Of a DNA stretch of 7,304 nt, positions 1 to 6,093 are shown one piece after another. This stretch comes from DATDRQ01 sp035291645 (GTDB lineage: Bacteria; Chloroflexota; Anaerolineae; Anaerolineales; UBA4823). Both the position numbers and the translations under genes were made by a program. The DNA is taken from the NCBI GenBank assembly GCA_035291645.1, contig DATDRQ010000342.1, positions 1 to 7,304 of the forward strand, written 5' to 3'. The notes under the pieces were generated by a model. It was not told the DNA's origin. It saw only the letters and a list, made by a program, of their open reading frames with translations, and did no database searches. How positions within the stretch are numbered: position 1 is the first letter of the stretch; each line of letters opens with the position of its first letter.

Positions 1-686
1 CCGCGCTTGGGCAGCTGCTTGCGCGCTTCCACGTACTGTTCGTACTCGTAGATCAGGCAGCAGCGCAGCCGCCCGCACATCCCGGTGATCTCCGACGGCG
101 TCAGCGAAATGCCCTGCTCTTTCGCCATCTTGATCGAGATCGGGCTGAACTCGGTCAGGAACATCGAACAGCAGCGCGTCTCCAGCCCGCAGGCGCCCAT
201 CCCGCCCAACAGCTTGGCCACGTCGCGCGGCCCGATCTGGCGCATCTCGACCTTCGAACGCGGGTAGATGCGCTGCACCGCGTTGCGCAGATAACGCAGG
301 TCAACTTTCTCTTCGGTCTCAGTGGAATAGAGAATGGAAAGCCGGGCTCCGTCGAAGGTGTATTCCGCCGCCACGATCTTCACCCCCTTGAGTTTCATCT
401 CGGCGGCTTTTGCCCGGCTGGCCACCATCGCCTCGACCTCTTTGCGCTGCCACAGCTGGCGCATCACCAGGTCACGCGGGGTGGCCTTGCGCTGGATTGG
501 CTTCCAGCTGCCCTCCGATGAAGGCTGAAGGTCTTCCAGTACCCTTACCACTTCCCCCAGCTGGCGGCCGCGGCTGGTCTCTACGATGGCGAAATCACCC
601 GGTTGGATGTCCGGGTAACTGGTCGCGTCGAAATGGTAAACTTTGCCAACTTTTTGAAATCGAATACCGACAATAAACGGCTGCAT
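1..686 (-). CDS. yaaT: PSP1-domain protein YaaT/RicT-like (3' end outside window)
   Basis: The reading frame is open from 686 down to base 1, giving 228 codons with no stop; the C-terminus lies outside. The N-terminus (IVGIRFQKVGKVYHFD) is typical of YaaT/PSP1 proteins. The diagnostic part is the Cys-rich core: GGMGACG around residue 166, CC at 172-173, the stretch FSPISIKMAKEQGISLTP, then MCGRLRCCLIYEY with Cys 204, 209 and 210. In B. subtilis YaaT (RicT) joins YlbF and YmcA in the RicAFT complex, which carries 4Fe-4S clusters and affects RNase Y-dependent RNA processing and phosphorelay output. Whether partners exist here cannot be seen. I chose ATG 686 because the family consensus starts a few residues before IVG and GAAGG lies just upstream. 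In-frame GTG 695, ATG 710 and ATG 728 are alternatives with no better ribosome site. It lies downstream of mrp on the same strand. Confidence 0.87.
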   Translation of the reverse strand, partial: MQPFIVGIRFQKVGKVYHFDATSYPDIQPGDFAIVETSRGRQLGEVVRVLEDLQPSSEGSWKPIQRKATPRDLVMRQLWQRKEVEAMVASRAKAAEMKLKGVKIVAAEYTFDGARLSILYSTETEEKVDLRYLRNAVQRIYPRSKVEMRQIGPRDVAKLLGGMGACGLETRCCSMFLTEFSPISIKMAKEQGISLTPSEITGMCGRLRCCLIYEYEQYVEARKQLPKR

Positions 687-798
687 GACCTTCACGATGC
701 CCCCTGCCATCCCCAGGAACACTCTCATGAAGGGGCGGGCAGGGGCGCAGATTATTCGGGGATTAGGCTCCGGGAGGATATCCCGGCGTTCATGTATT

Positions 799-1884
799 TT
801 ACCCGATCATATTTATCGGGACGAAGTCAGATTTCTGTACCGCCGCAACGCTGATCTTGGCGGCGATATCCTGCCCGATCGCGCGCAAGGCCTGGGCGAC
901 CGGCGACTCTGGATCGCTGACCACCACCGGGACGCCGTTATCTCCACCCTGGCGCACCGCCGGGTCCATCGGGATCGCCCCAATGAAGGGCACACCGCTT
1001 TCCCGCGCCAGGCGCTCGCCGCCGCCCGACCCGAACACGTCCATGCGCGTCCCGTCCGGCAGCTCCAGGTAGCTCATGTTCTCCACAACGCCAAACACGG
1101 GTACGTTGAGCTGGCGGAACATCTCCAGGCCGCGGCGGGCATCCTCCAACGATACCTGCTGCGGCAGCGTCACGATGATCCCGCCGCTCAGCGGCATGGA
1201 CTGCATCAGGCTGAGCGCCGCGTCGCCCGTCCCGGGCGGCAGGTCGATCACCAGGTAATCCAGCTCGCCCCACTCGACATCGCTCAAGAACTGGCGGATG
1301 GCGGAGTGCAGCATCGGCCCGCGCCAGATCAACGGCTGGTCTGGACGAACCAGGAAGCCTATGGACATCATCTTCACCCCGTACGCTTCCGCCGGGATCA
1401 GCTTGTTCTCACCCGCTGCCGGCAGCGCCTTCACGCCCATCATGGTCGGGACGTTCGGCCCGTAGATGTCCGCGTCCAGCAGCCCGACGCGCGCCCCGCT
1501 CTGCGCCAGCACTACCGCCACGTTGACCGCCACCGTGCTCTTGCCCACCCCCCCTTTACCGGAGGCGACCGCGACCGCGTTGCGGATCGGCAGGCGCAGC
1601 AGGCCGCGTGAACGGCCGTCGCTCGGAACCGAGGCGTCGAACTTCACCTCCACCGCCGACACTCCCGGCAGCGCAGCCACAGCCTGGCGCGCTTCGCGTT
1701 CGATCTGGTTGCGCAGCGGGCAGGCCGGTGTGGTCAGCATCACGGTGAAACTCACCCGATCGTCTGCGATCTCCAGGTCCCGGATCATGTTCAGCGTCAC
1801 CAGGTCCCGGTGCAGTTCAGGCTCCTGGACTTTGCTCAGGGCGGCCATGACGGCGTCCTTATTTACTTTGCCTTTATTAAACAT
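799..1884 (-). CDS. mrp: Mrp/ApbC-type P-loop ATPase, iron-sulfur carrier family
   Basis: A 361-residue protein of usual length for Mrp with an N-terminal MIP18 (DUF59) domain (about residues 5-85), including the conserved TTPACPL motif with Cys55. The ATPase domain begins with the deviant Walker A motif GKGGVGKST (109-117) and continues with LLDADIYGPNVPTMMG (135-150), VIDLPPGTGD (212-221) and GVVENMSY (265-272). Family members assemble and transfer Fe-S clusters in the cytosol. The CPxC motif expected soon after ENMSY is absent: the protein reads ENMSYLELPDGTRMDVFG, and Cys55 is the only cysteine in the whole protein. Cys-less versions of this loop also occur in actinobacterial Mrp proteins, so this is a known variant and not decay, but the classical bridging cluster cannot form. 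ATG 1884 follows AAAGGA with a 5-nt gap. The gene follows the nuo operon on the same strand, separated by 216 bp containing a large inverted repeat. Confidence 0.93.
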   Translation of the reverse strand: MFNKGKVNKDAVMAALSKVQEPELHRDLVTLNMIRDLEIADDRVSFTVMLTTPACPLRNQIEREARQAVAALPGVSAVEVKFDASVPSDGRSRGLLRLPIRNAVAVASGKGGVGKSTVAVNVAVVLAQSGARVGLLDADIYGPNVPTMMGVKALPAAGENKLIPAEAYGVKMMSIGFLVRPDQPLIWRGPMLHSAIRQFLSDVEWGELDYLVIDLPPGTGDAALSLMQSMPLSGGIIVTLPQQVSLEDARRGLEMFRQLNVPVFGVVENMSYLELPDGTRMDVFGSGGGERLARESGVPFIGAIPMDPAVRQGGDNGVPVVVSDPESPVAQALRAIGQDIAAKISVAAVQKSDFVPINMIG

Positions 1885-1932
1885 AACAATCCTTTCACAA
1901 TACTATCGGAGATACTCACCTTGCTCTAACCT

Positions 1933-1988
1933 GTAGTAACGACTTCAGTCGTTTCCAGGCCGGTCGGAACGACTGAAGTCGTTACTAC
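1933..1988. repeat. Perfect 21-bp inverted repeat with nested palindromes (REP/MITE-like)
   Basis: Arms 1933-1953 and 1968-1988 are perfect reverse complements around a 14-nt loop. Each arm is itself nearly a hairpin, because AACGACT-TC-AGTCGTT pairs 7+7 around two bases. A further dyad, CTACGGT-G-ACCGTAG at 1985-1999, overlaps the right edge. Neither strand has a T-run after the stem, so it is not a classical terminator. It lies in the 216-bp gap between the end of the nuo operon and mrp; I see no gene in that gap. From memory, unverified, repeats of this type recur between genes in Chloroflexota. A non-autonomous element or REP unit mobilised by a transposase encoded elsewhere is the likely explanation. 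Confidence 0.8.
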
Positions 1989-2100
1989 GGTGACCGTAGC
2001 CTTACCAGGTTTTGACACAGATTGGCCAGAGCAACTCGTGCTTGCTGAAGCGACGCCGGATGTCGATCCGCTAAATCTTAGTTGCATTGGACGATGAGCC

Positions 2101-2430
2101 TCAGCTCTCGAGACCGGCAAAGTAGGTCAGGACCAGTTCGAGCGCGGCGTGATATTGCTTGGAAAGCTCTTCATCTTCACCAGCGTAACGGCGGATCACC
2201 TGGCGAGAACAAGGAACACACCCCCGCATCGCCCGGTATGAATCCGCCTGGCAGGAAACACAGCCCGCCAGGCGCACGATCATCAGCACAAAGGCAGCCC
2301 GTTCGGGGCTGGTAGGGCTGCTTTGAAGCATCGCCTCCACCAGCCTATCCCATTCGACCCCCCGCATCCCGTGTAAAGCTGGGATAGCGTACGGTGGAAA
2401 TACAAACTCCGGGCTGCCGCTGTACGTCAA
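2101..2430 (-). CDS. Small four-cysteine protein at the end of the nuo operon, unknown function
   Basis: A 109-residue protein I cannot name. It is probably real: only 11 nt separate it from the nuoI stop, and GGGAGAG sits directly upstream. The start is TTG at 2430; the first in-frame ATG is at residue 22 and would lose the conserved-looking FPPYAIPALHGMRG stretch. The centre holds two CxxC pairs (C57-x2-C60 and C71-x2-C74) in AGCVSCQADSYRAMRGCVPC, suited to binding zinc or an Fe-S cluster. The rest looks helical and soluble, with no signal peptide or membrane span. Its position suggests a role with the NuoB/CD/I module, as accessory subunit or assembly factor, but that is inference. TGA at 2101-2103 ends the operon; no terminator is evident. 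Confidence 0.78.
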   Translation of the reverse strand: MTYSGSPEFVFPPYAIPALHGMRGVEWDRLVEAMLQSSPTSPERAAFVLMIVRLAGCVSCQADSYRAMRGCVPCSRQVIRRYAGEDEELSKQYHAALELVLTYFAGLES

Positions 2431-2434
2431 GATG

Positions 2435-2441
2435 CTCTCCC
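2435..2441 (-). promoter_or_regulatory. Ribosome binding site supporting a TTG start
   Basis: On the minus strand GGGAGAG lies between the nuoI stop (TAA, 2442-2444) and TTG at 2430. GGGAG is 6 nt from the TTG. This decides the start of the downstream four-cysteine protein and shows the two genes are tightly linked. Confidence 0.6.
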
Positions 2442-3080
2442 TTAGGCAGGCGTTCCAGCGCCCGCCGATGCTTTCTTCGCCGCTTTAGCCGCCTCGGCTT
2501 CCGCCCGGGCTGCCTCCTCGGCTGTGTAATTCGTCGGGCGGATCGATGCGTAGTACGATACCGGGCGTGAGAGCCGTTCTTTGTCGAAGATGTTCTTGGT
2601 ATGCCGGTCGTAAACCGAGATCTCGTAATCGTGGTCCATCTTGATGGCGTCAAACGGGCAGTATTCCGCGCAGAAGCCGCAGTTCATGCAGATGTCCACG
2701 TCGATGTAGAACTCTTTCGGCTCGGGGATCGGTCGCCCGGTCTTCGGGTCGTTGGTCCGCACGATCCAGATGCATTGCGGCGGGCACACCTTGGCGCAGA
2801 TCCCGCACGAGGTACAGCGGTCGTGCTTATCGCCATTCTCGTCCACTTCGTAAATCAGGAAGGGGATAAAGCGGAACTCCTCCGGTACTGGCAGCTTCTC
2901 CTCCGGGTACTGCACGGTGAAGATGCCGCGCACCTCGCTGCTCTGCCGGTTGGCGATCCCTTCCGCCGTGAAGTAGCGTTTCTTGCCCAGCCAGCGGATA
3001 TCTTCCAAATAAGTGTCGATGAAGTGCCTGAGGGTCACGCTAAGACCCTGCAGCAATCCTTTCCCATACATTCCATCCAT
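2442..3080 (-). CDS. nuoI: NADH-quinone oxidoreductase subunit I (NuoI)
   Basis: A 212-residue ferredoxin-like subunit of complex I. Two 4Fe-4S motifs are intact: C89-x2-C92-x2-C95-x3-C99-P and C131-x2-C134-x2-C137-x3-C141-P. These hold clusters N6a and N6b, which pass electrons from the NADH module toward cluster N2 in NuoB. The N-terminal amphipathic region (GLLQGLSVTLRHFI) is as expected for the part lying on the membrane. The final 25 or so residues (from about 186) are an Ala/Lys/Glu-rich tail without homology to the core. ATG 3080 is preceded by GGGAG with a suitable gap; 24 nt separate it from the nuoCD stop. nuoH, often placed between nuoD and nuoI, is missing here. Confidence 0.96.
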   Translation of the reverse strand: MDGMYGKGLLQGLSVTLRHFIDTYLEDIRWLGKKRYFTAEGIANRQSSEVRGIFTVQYPEEKLPVPEEFRFIPFLIYEVDENGDKHDRCTSCGICAKVCPPQCIWIVRTNDPKTGRPIPEPKEFYIDVDICMNCGFCAEYCPFDAIKMDHDYEISVYDRHTKNIFDKERLSRPVSYYASIRPTNYTAEEAARAEAEAAKAAKKASAGAGTPA

Positions 3081-3104
3081 AAGATTTCTCCCTCTACGCC
3101 CGGC

Positions 3105-4850
3105 TTAGCGATCCGTCTCGCCCAGTACGATGTCGATCGAGCCCAGGATGGCGACTACATCGGCAATCTTGTTCCCCTCCGCCATCGGCTCCAGCGCAGT
3201 CAGGTTAATGAACGATGGAGCCCGCACGTGGTAACGCCAGGGATTGGGCTTGCCGTTCGAGACCACGTAGAAGCCCAGCTCGCCTTTCGGCCCTTCCACT
3301 CGCCCGTACGCTTCGCCTGCCGGGACGCGTACCTGGTACTGCGGCTTGCCTTCCTGGATCGAGCCACCCGGGATATCCCGCACCACCTGCTCTAAAATGC
3401 GCAGGCTCTGGCGCATCTCGTCCAGGCGGACCAGGTAGCGGTCGTAGATGTCGCCGTGATAGCGTACCACCACGTCGAATTCGAAACGATCGTAGATACT
3501 GTACGGGTCGGCCCGGCGCAGGTCGTATGGTACACCGGAAGCCCGCAAAACCGGCCCGCAGGTCGAATGCGAGATGGCCTGCTCGGCGGTCAGCACCCCC
3601 ACTCCCTCGCAGCGCCCGCGGATGATCTCGTTCTTGGTCAGGAAGGTGTCCAGATCGTCGATCTTGCGCGGCAGCCGCTCGAGCACTAACGCGCGCACCT
3701 TTTCAAAGGTACCCTCCGGCAGGTCGCGCGCCATCCCGCCGAAGCGGTAGTAGTTGCACATCATGCGCGAGCCGCTGACGGCCTCGAAGATATCCAGGAT
3801 CAGCTCGCGCTCTTCAAACGCGTACAGGAAAGGCGTAAAGAAAGCTCCCAGGTCGTTCAGCAGGAAGCCGATCGCCGCCAGGTGGTTGACGATGCGGGTC
3901 AGCTCCGCCATCATCACCCGCAAGTACTCGGCCCGTTCCGGCGGCTTGACCCCCATCAGCTTCTCCACCGCCAGCACGTAGCCGAAGTTATTGCTCATCG
4001 AGTTGAAGTAGTCCAGCCGGTCGGTGAACGGGATATTCATTAAGAAGGTGTTGCGTTCCCCGATCTGCTCGTGGTTGCGGTGCAGGTAGCCCATCACCGG
4101 CTCCAGGTCCACCACCGTCTCGCCTTCCAGCTTGGCGACCATGCGGAACACTCCGTGGGTGGAGGGATGCTGCGGCCCCAGGTTGACCACGATCTGGTCG
4201 GTGTCCAGGGCGGTCTCGCTCACCGGCTGGTCGATCCGGCCGAGGCCAGCATACATCGCCGCCTCGCCGATCGGCGTCCACTTCTCGGGGTCGAATCCGG
4301 CCGGGTAATCCACGTTCTTGTAGAATGGGTTCTTCTCCTCCGCCCGGTAGACGTGCCCCTCCGGCCAGCGGCTCTTGAAGGGCTTGCCCTCTTCCTCGAA
4401 GAAGGGCTCCTTCCAGTCCTTGCGCAGCGGGTGCCCTTCGAAGCCTTCCCACATCAGAATACGCTTCAAGTTAGGGTGCCCTTCGAACACGATCCCCAGC
4501 AGGTCGTAGGCTTCGCGCTCCTGGAAATTCGCCCCCGGATATAGAGGAGTCAGCGAAGGCACCACCGGATTATCGCGCGGCGCCTGAACCTTGAAAACCA
4601 GCCCCGGCCCGCCGGTCGTCTGGTAGGCGTGGTAGACCACTTCCAGCTTGCCTTCCGGCAGGTAATCTACCCCGGTCACCGAGGACAGGTAGTCGTAACC
4701 CAGCTCGTCGCGCAGGGCGGTGGCGAATTCGATCAGGTTTTCGTTATTAACGATGTAACCGGCATACCCCTTGCGCGTGTCGGGGGTGACCATCCCGGGG
4801 AAGCGCTGTTCGAGCTCGCTCTTTTCTTCGACGGCGATTTGTTCGGTCAT
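3105..4850 (-). CDS. nuoCD: Fused NADH-quinone oxidoreductase subunits C and D (NuoCD)
   Basis: A 581-residue fusion of the two hydrophilic Q-module subunits. The NuoC part (about 1-200) contains the family signature EREAYDLLGIVFEGHP (111-126) followed by GHPLRKD (139-145). The NuoD part (about 215-581) begins GPQHPSTHG (225-233) and ends with the canonical VAILGSIDIVLGETDR. By spacing, His232 and Tyr281 correspond to the quinone-headgroup His and Tyr of Thermus Nqo4. The segment after VMGYLHR reads NHEQIGERN, against the common GFEK-type sequence. NuoD descends from the large subunit of NiFe hydrogenases; the metal-binding CxxC pairs are absent, as expected for complex I. ATG 4850 follows a textbook GGAGG with a 5-nt gap, 10 nt after the nuoB stop. 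Fused CD proteins occur in several phyla, so fusion alone does not identify the organism. Confidence 0.96.
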   Translation of the reverse strand: MTEQIAVEEKSELEQRFPGMVTPDTRKGYAGYIVNNENLIEFATALRDELGYDYLSSVTGVDYLPEGKLEVVYHAYQTTGGPGLVFKVQAPRDNPVVPSLTPLYPGANFQEREAYDLLGIVFEGHPNLKRILMWEGFEGHPLRKDWKEPFFEEEGKPFKSRWPEGHVYRAEEKNPFYKNVDYPAGFDPEKWTPIGEAAMYAGLGRIDQPVSETALDTDQIVVNLGPQHPSTHGVFRMVAKLEGETVVDLEPVMGYLHRNHEQIGERNTFLMNIPFTDRLDYFNSMSNNFGYVLAVEKLMGVKPPERAEYLRVMMAELTRIVNHLAAIGFLLNDLGAFFTPFLYAFEERELILDIFEAVSGSRMMCNYYRFGGMARDLPEGTFEKVRALVLERLPRKIDDLDTFLTKNEIIRGRCEGVGVLTAEQAISHSTCGPVLRASGVPYDLRRADPYSIYDRFEFDVVVRYHGDIYDRYLVRLDEMRQSLRILEQVVRDIPGGSIQEGKPQYQVRVPAGEAYGRVEGPKGELGFYVVSNGKPNPWRYHVRAPSFINLTALEPMAEGNKIADVVAILGSIDIVLGETDR

Positions 4851-4860
4851 CGGTTCCTCC

Positions 4861-5603
<743 letters not shown>

Positions 5604-5607
<4 letters not shown>

Positions 5608-5816
5608 ACGGAATTTACCTCCTCGAACCATTCCTGGTAAATGGCCGCCAGCACGGCGTCGTTGGCCAGCTGCGGGTCATCCGCGAACCCCGCCAGCGCC
5701 ACCGTCCAGCGGAAGATCATGTTAAGGGAAATTTCTTCTAAGTTGACGCCCGGATGCTCTCGAATGAGCGCCCGCGCGATGGCGTACGAGTCATCCCAGG
5801 TCAGCGTCTCATCCAT
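5604..5816 (-). CDS. iscX: Iron-sulfur cluster assembly protein IscX (YfhJ family)
   Basis: A 70-residue protein matching IscX across its length: LTWDDSYAIARAL near the start, then a central F-x-D-DPQ-x-x-N motif (GFADDPQLAND, 43-53) and the end AIYQEWFEEV. E. coli IscX has the same frame (WTDSREIGEAL, FDDDPQASNE, AILLVWLDE) in 66 residues. IscX is a small acidic protein that binds the cysteine desulfurase IscS and iron and tunes the rate of cluster assembly. No other isc gene is visible here; instead iscX is the first gene of the nuo operon. Its TGA (5604-5606) overlaps the nuoB ATG (5605-5607), implying coupled translation. The ATG at 5816 has only a weak site (GGAT, 8-9 nt upstream) at the foot of a leader hairpin. 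An in-frame TAA directly precedes the ATG, so there is no upstream extension. Confidence 0.9.
5617..5622 (-). promoter_or_regulatory. nuoB ribosome binding site inside the iscX 3' end
   Basis: GGAGGT on the minus strand, inside the iscX coding sequence, 9 nt before ATG 5607. It rules out the in-frame ATG at 5631, which would place this site inside nuoB, and supports translational coupling of iscX and nuoB. Confidence 0.7.
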
Positions 5817-5822
5817 TTATTC

Positions 5823-5887
5823 ATCCACGAATTTCACGAATCGTGCTGATTTCTTTCTCCTTCGTAAGATTCATGTAATTCGTGGAT
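5823..5887. repeat. Imperfect 20-bp inverted repeat forming the iscX-nuo leader hairpin
   Basis: Arms 5823-5842 and 5868-5887 are complementary with two mismatches; the outer 11 bp (ATCCACGAATT / AATTCGTGGAT) are perfect. The 25-nt loop, read on the minus strand, contains GAAGGAG, a good ribosome-binding sequence with no usable start codon at normal distance. The predicted transcription start (about 5882) falls a few bases inside the upstream arm, so the operon mRNA would begin with a stem of about 15 bp ending 7 nt before the iscX ATG. The CACGAATT-type sequence resembles repeats I have seen dispersed in several phyla, so it may be a repeat recruited as a leader. Confidence 0.75.
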
Positions 5888-5888
5888 C

Positions 5889-5916
5889 ATTATACCCTCT
5901 CATCTAGCCCTGTCAA
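5889..5916 (-). promoter_or_regulatory. Consensus sigma70-type promoter of the iscX-nuo operon
   Basis: Read on the minus strand: TTGACA (5916-5911), a 16-nt spacer, TATAAT (5894-5889). Both hexamers match the consensus in all six positions. Transcription would start near 5882, about 66 nt before the iscX ATG. A promoter this strong in a housekeeping position suggests high output unless repressed; the -35 hexamer touches the left half of the dyad at 5916-5945. Confidence 0.82.
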
Positions 5917-5945
5917 TGCAAAATAACGCAAAAATTTGTTTGCAT
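5916..5945. promoter_or_regulatory. Operator-like dyad between divergent promoters
   Basis: ATGCAAA (5916-5922) and TTTGCAT (5939-5945) are perfect reverse complements separated by 16 bp. A third copy of the core, GCAAAA at 5928-5933, lies exactly 10 bp after the GCAAAA at 5918-5923, on the same DNA face. The left half touches the -35 box of the iscX-nuo promoter, and the right half coincides with the candidate -35 box of the divergent regulator gene. This geometry fits a regulator that controls both itself and the operon. It does not match the CAAC-N6-GTTG site described for cyanobacterial SufR. Confidence 0.45.
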
Positions 5946-5968
5946 AATCAACGATCACCCAGTAGAAT
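5940..5968 (+). promoter_or_regulatory. Candidate promoter of the divergent regulator gene
   Basis: TTGCAT (5940-5945), a 17-nt spacer, TAGAAT (5963-5968). The -10 box matches consensus in 5 of 6 positions, the -35 box only in its TTG. The predicted start near 5975 gives a leader of about 120 nt containing both repeats at 6006-6090. Confidence 0.4.
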
Positions 5969-6005
5969 ATGGTTATGAATTCTCCAAGGTCAGTTTTCAT
6001 TCAAA

Positions 6006-6046
6006 TGTTGGGGTTTGGCAGGGCTTCGCCCTGCCAAACCCCAACA
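6006..6046. repeat. Perfect 19-bp inverted repeat, 3-nt loop (REP-like)
   Basis: Arms 6006-6024 and 6028-6046 pair perfectly around TTC, with the core TTTGGCAGGGC / GCCCTGCCAAA. It is followed on the plus strand by A8 (6046-6053), not T, and on the minus strand by ATTTGAATG, so a rho-independent terminator is unlikely in either direction. The perfect pairing suggests a recent dispersed repeat. It lies in the leader of the regulator gene. Confidence 0.8.
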
Positions 6047-6057
6047 AAAAAAATTTT

Positions 6058-6090
6058 CCCCCCTTCCTGGGAAGGGGAGTCAGGGGGGAT
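6058..6090. repeat. C/G-run palindromic repeat directly upstream of the regulator
   Basis: CCCCTTCC (6060-6067) and GGAAGGGG (6070-6077) pair around TG, followed by GAGTCAGGGGGGAT; the G6 run (6083-6088) can alternatively pair with the C6 run at 6058-6063. The unit ends within a few bases of where the regulator's conserved domain begins and supplies the only purine-rich (Shine-Dalgarno-like) sequence in front of it. Similar C-run/G-run hairpins are common dispersed repeats in Chloroflexota and cyanobacteria (recalled, not checked). Confidence 0.6.
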
Positions 6091-6093
6091 GGG

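Noticed and set aside
802..820. Hairpin CCCGAT / ATCGGG at the mrp stop codon as terminator
   Set aside because: Only 6 bp, lies within the last codons, and has no T-run after it on the minus strand. A second 6-bp hairpin at 770-786 is equally weak.
685..1611. Long plus-strand open frame (308 codons) opposite mrp
   Set aside because: It is antisense to the motif-rich Mrp ATPase; the product is His/Arg/Gln-rich with no family resemblance, typical of a GC-rich shadow frame.
1926..2120. Minus-strand frame of 64 codons between the nuo operon and mrp
   Set aside because: It runs into the inverted repeat, is Ser/Thr/Val-rich only because of it, overlaps the four-Cys gene and has no clear ribosome site.
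6006..6053. Rho-independent terminator
   Set aside because: The stem is strong but is followed by A8 on the plus strand and by no T-run on the minus strand.
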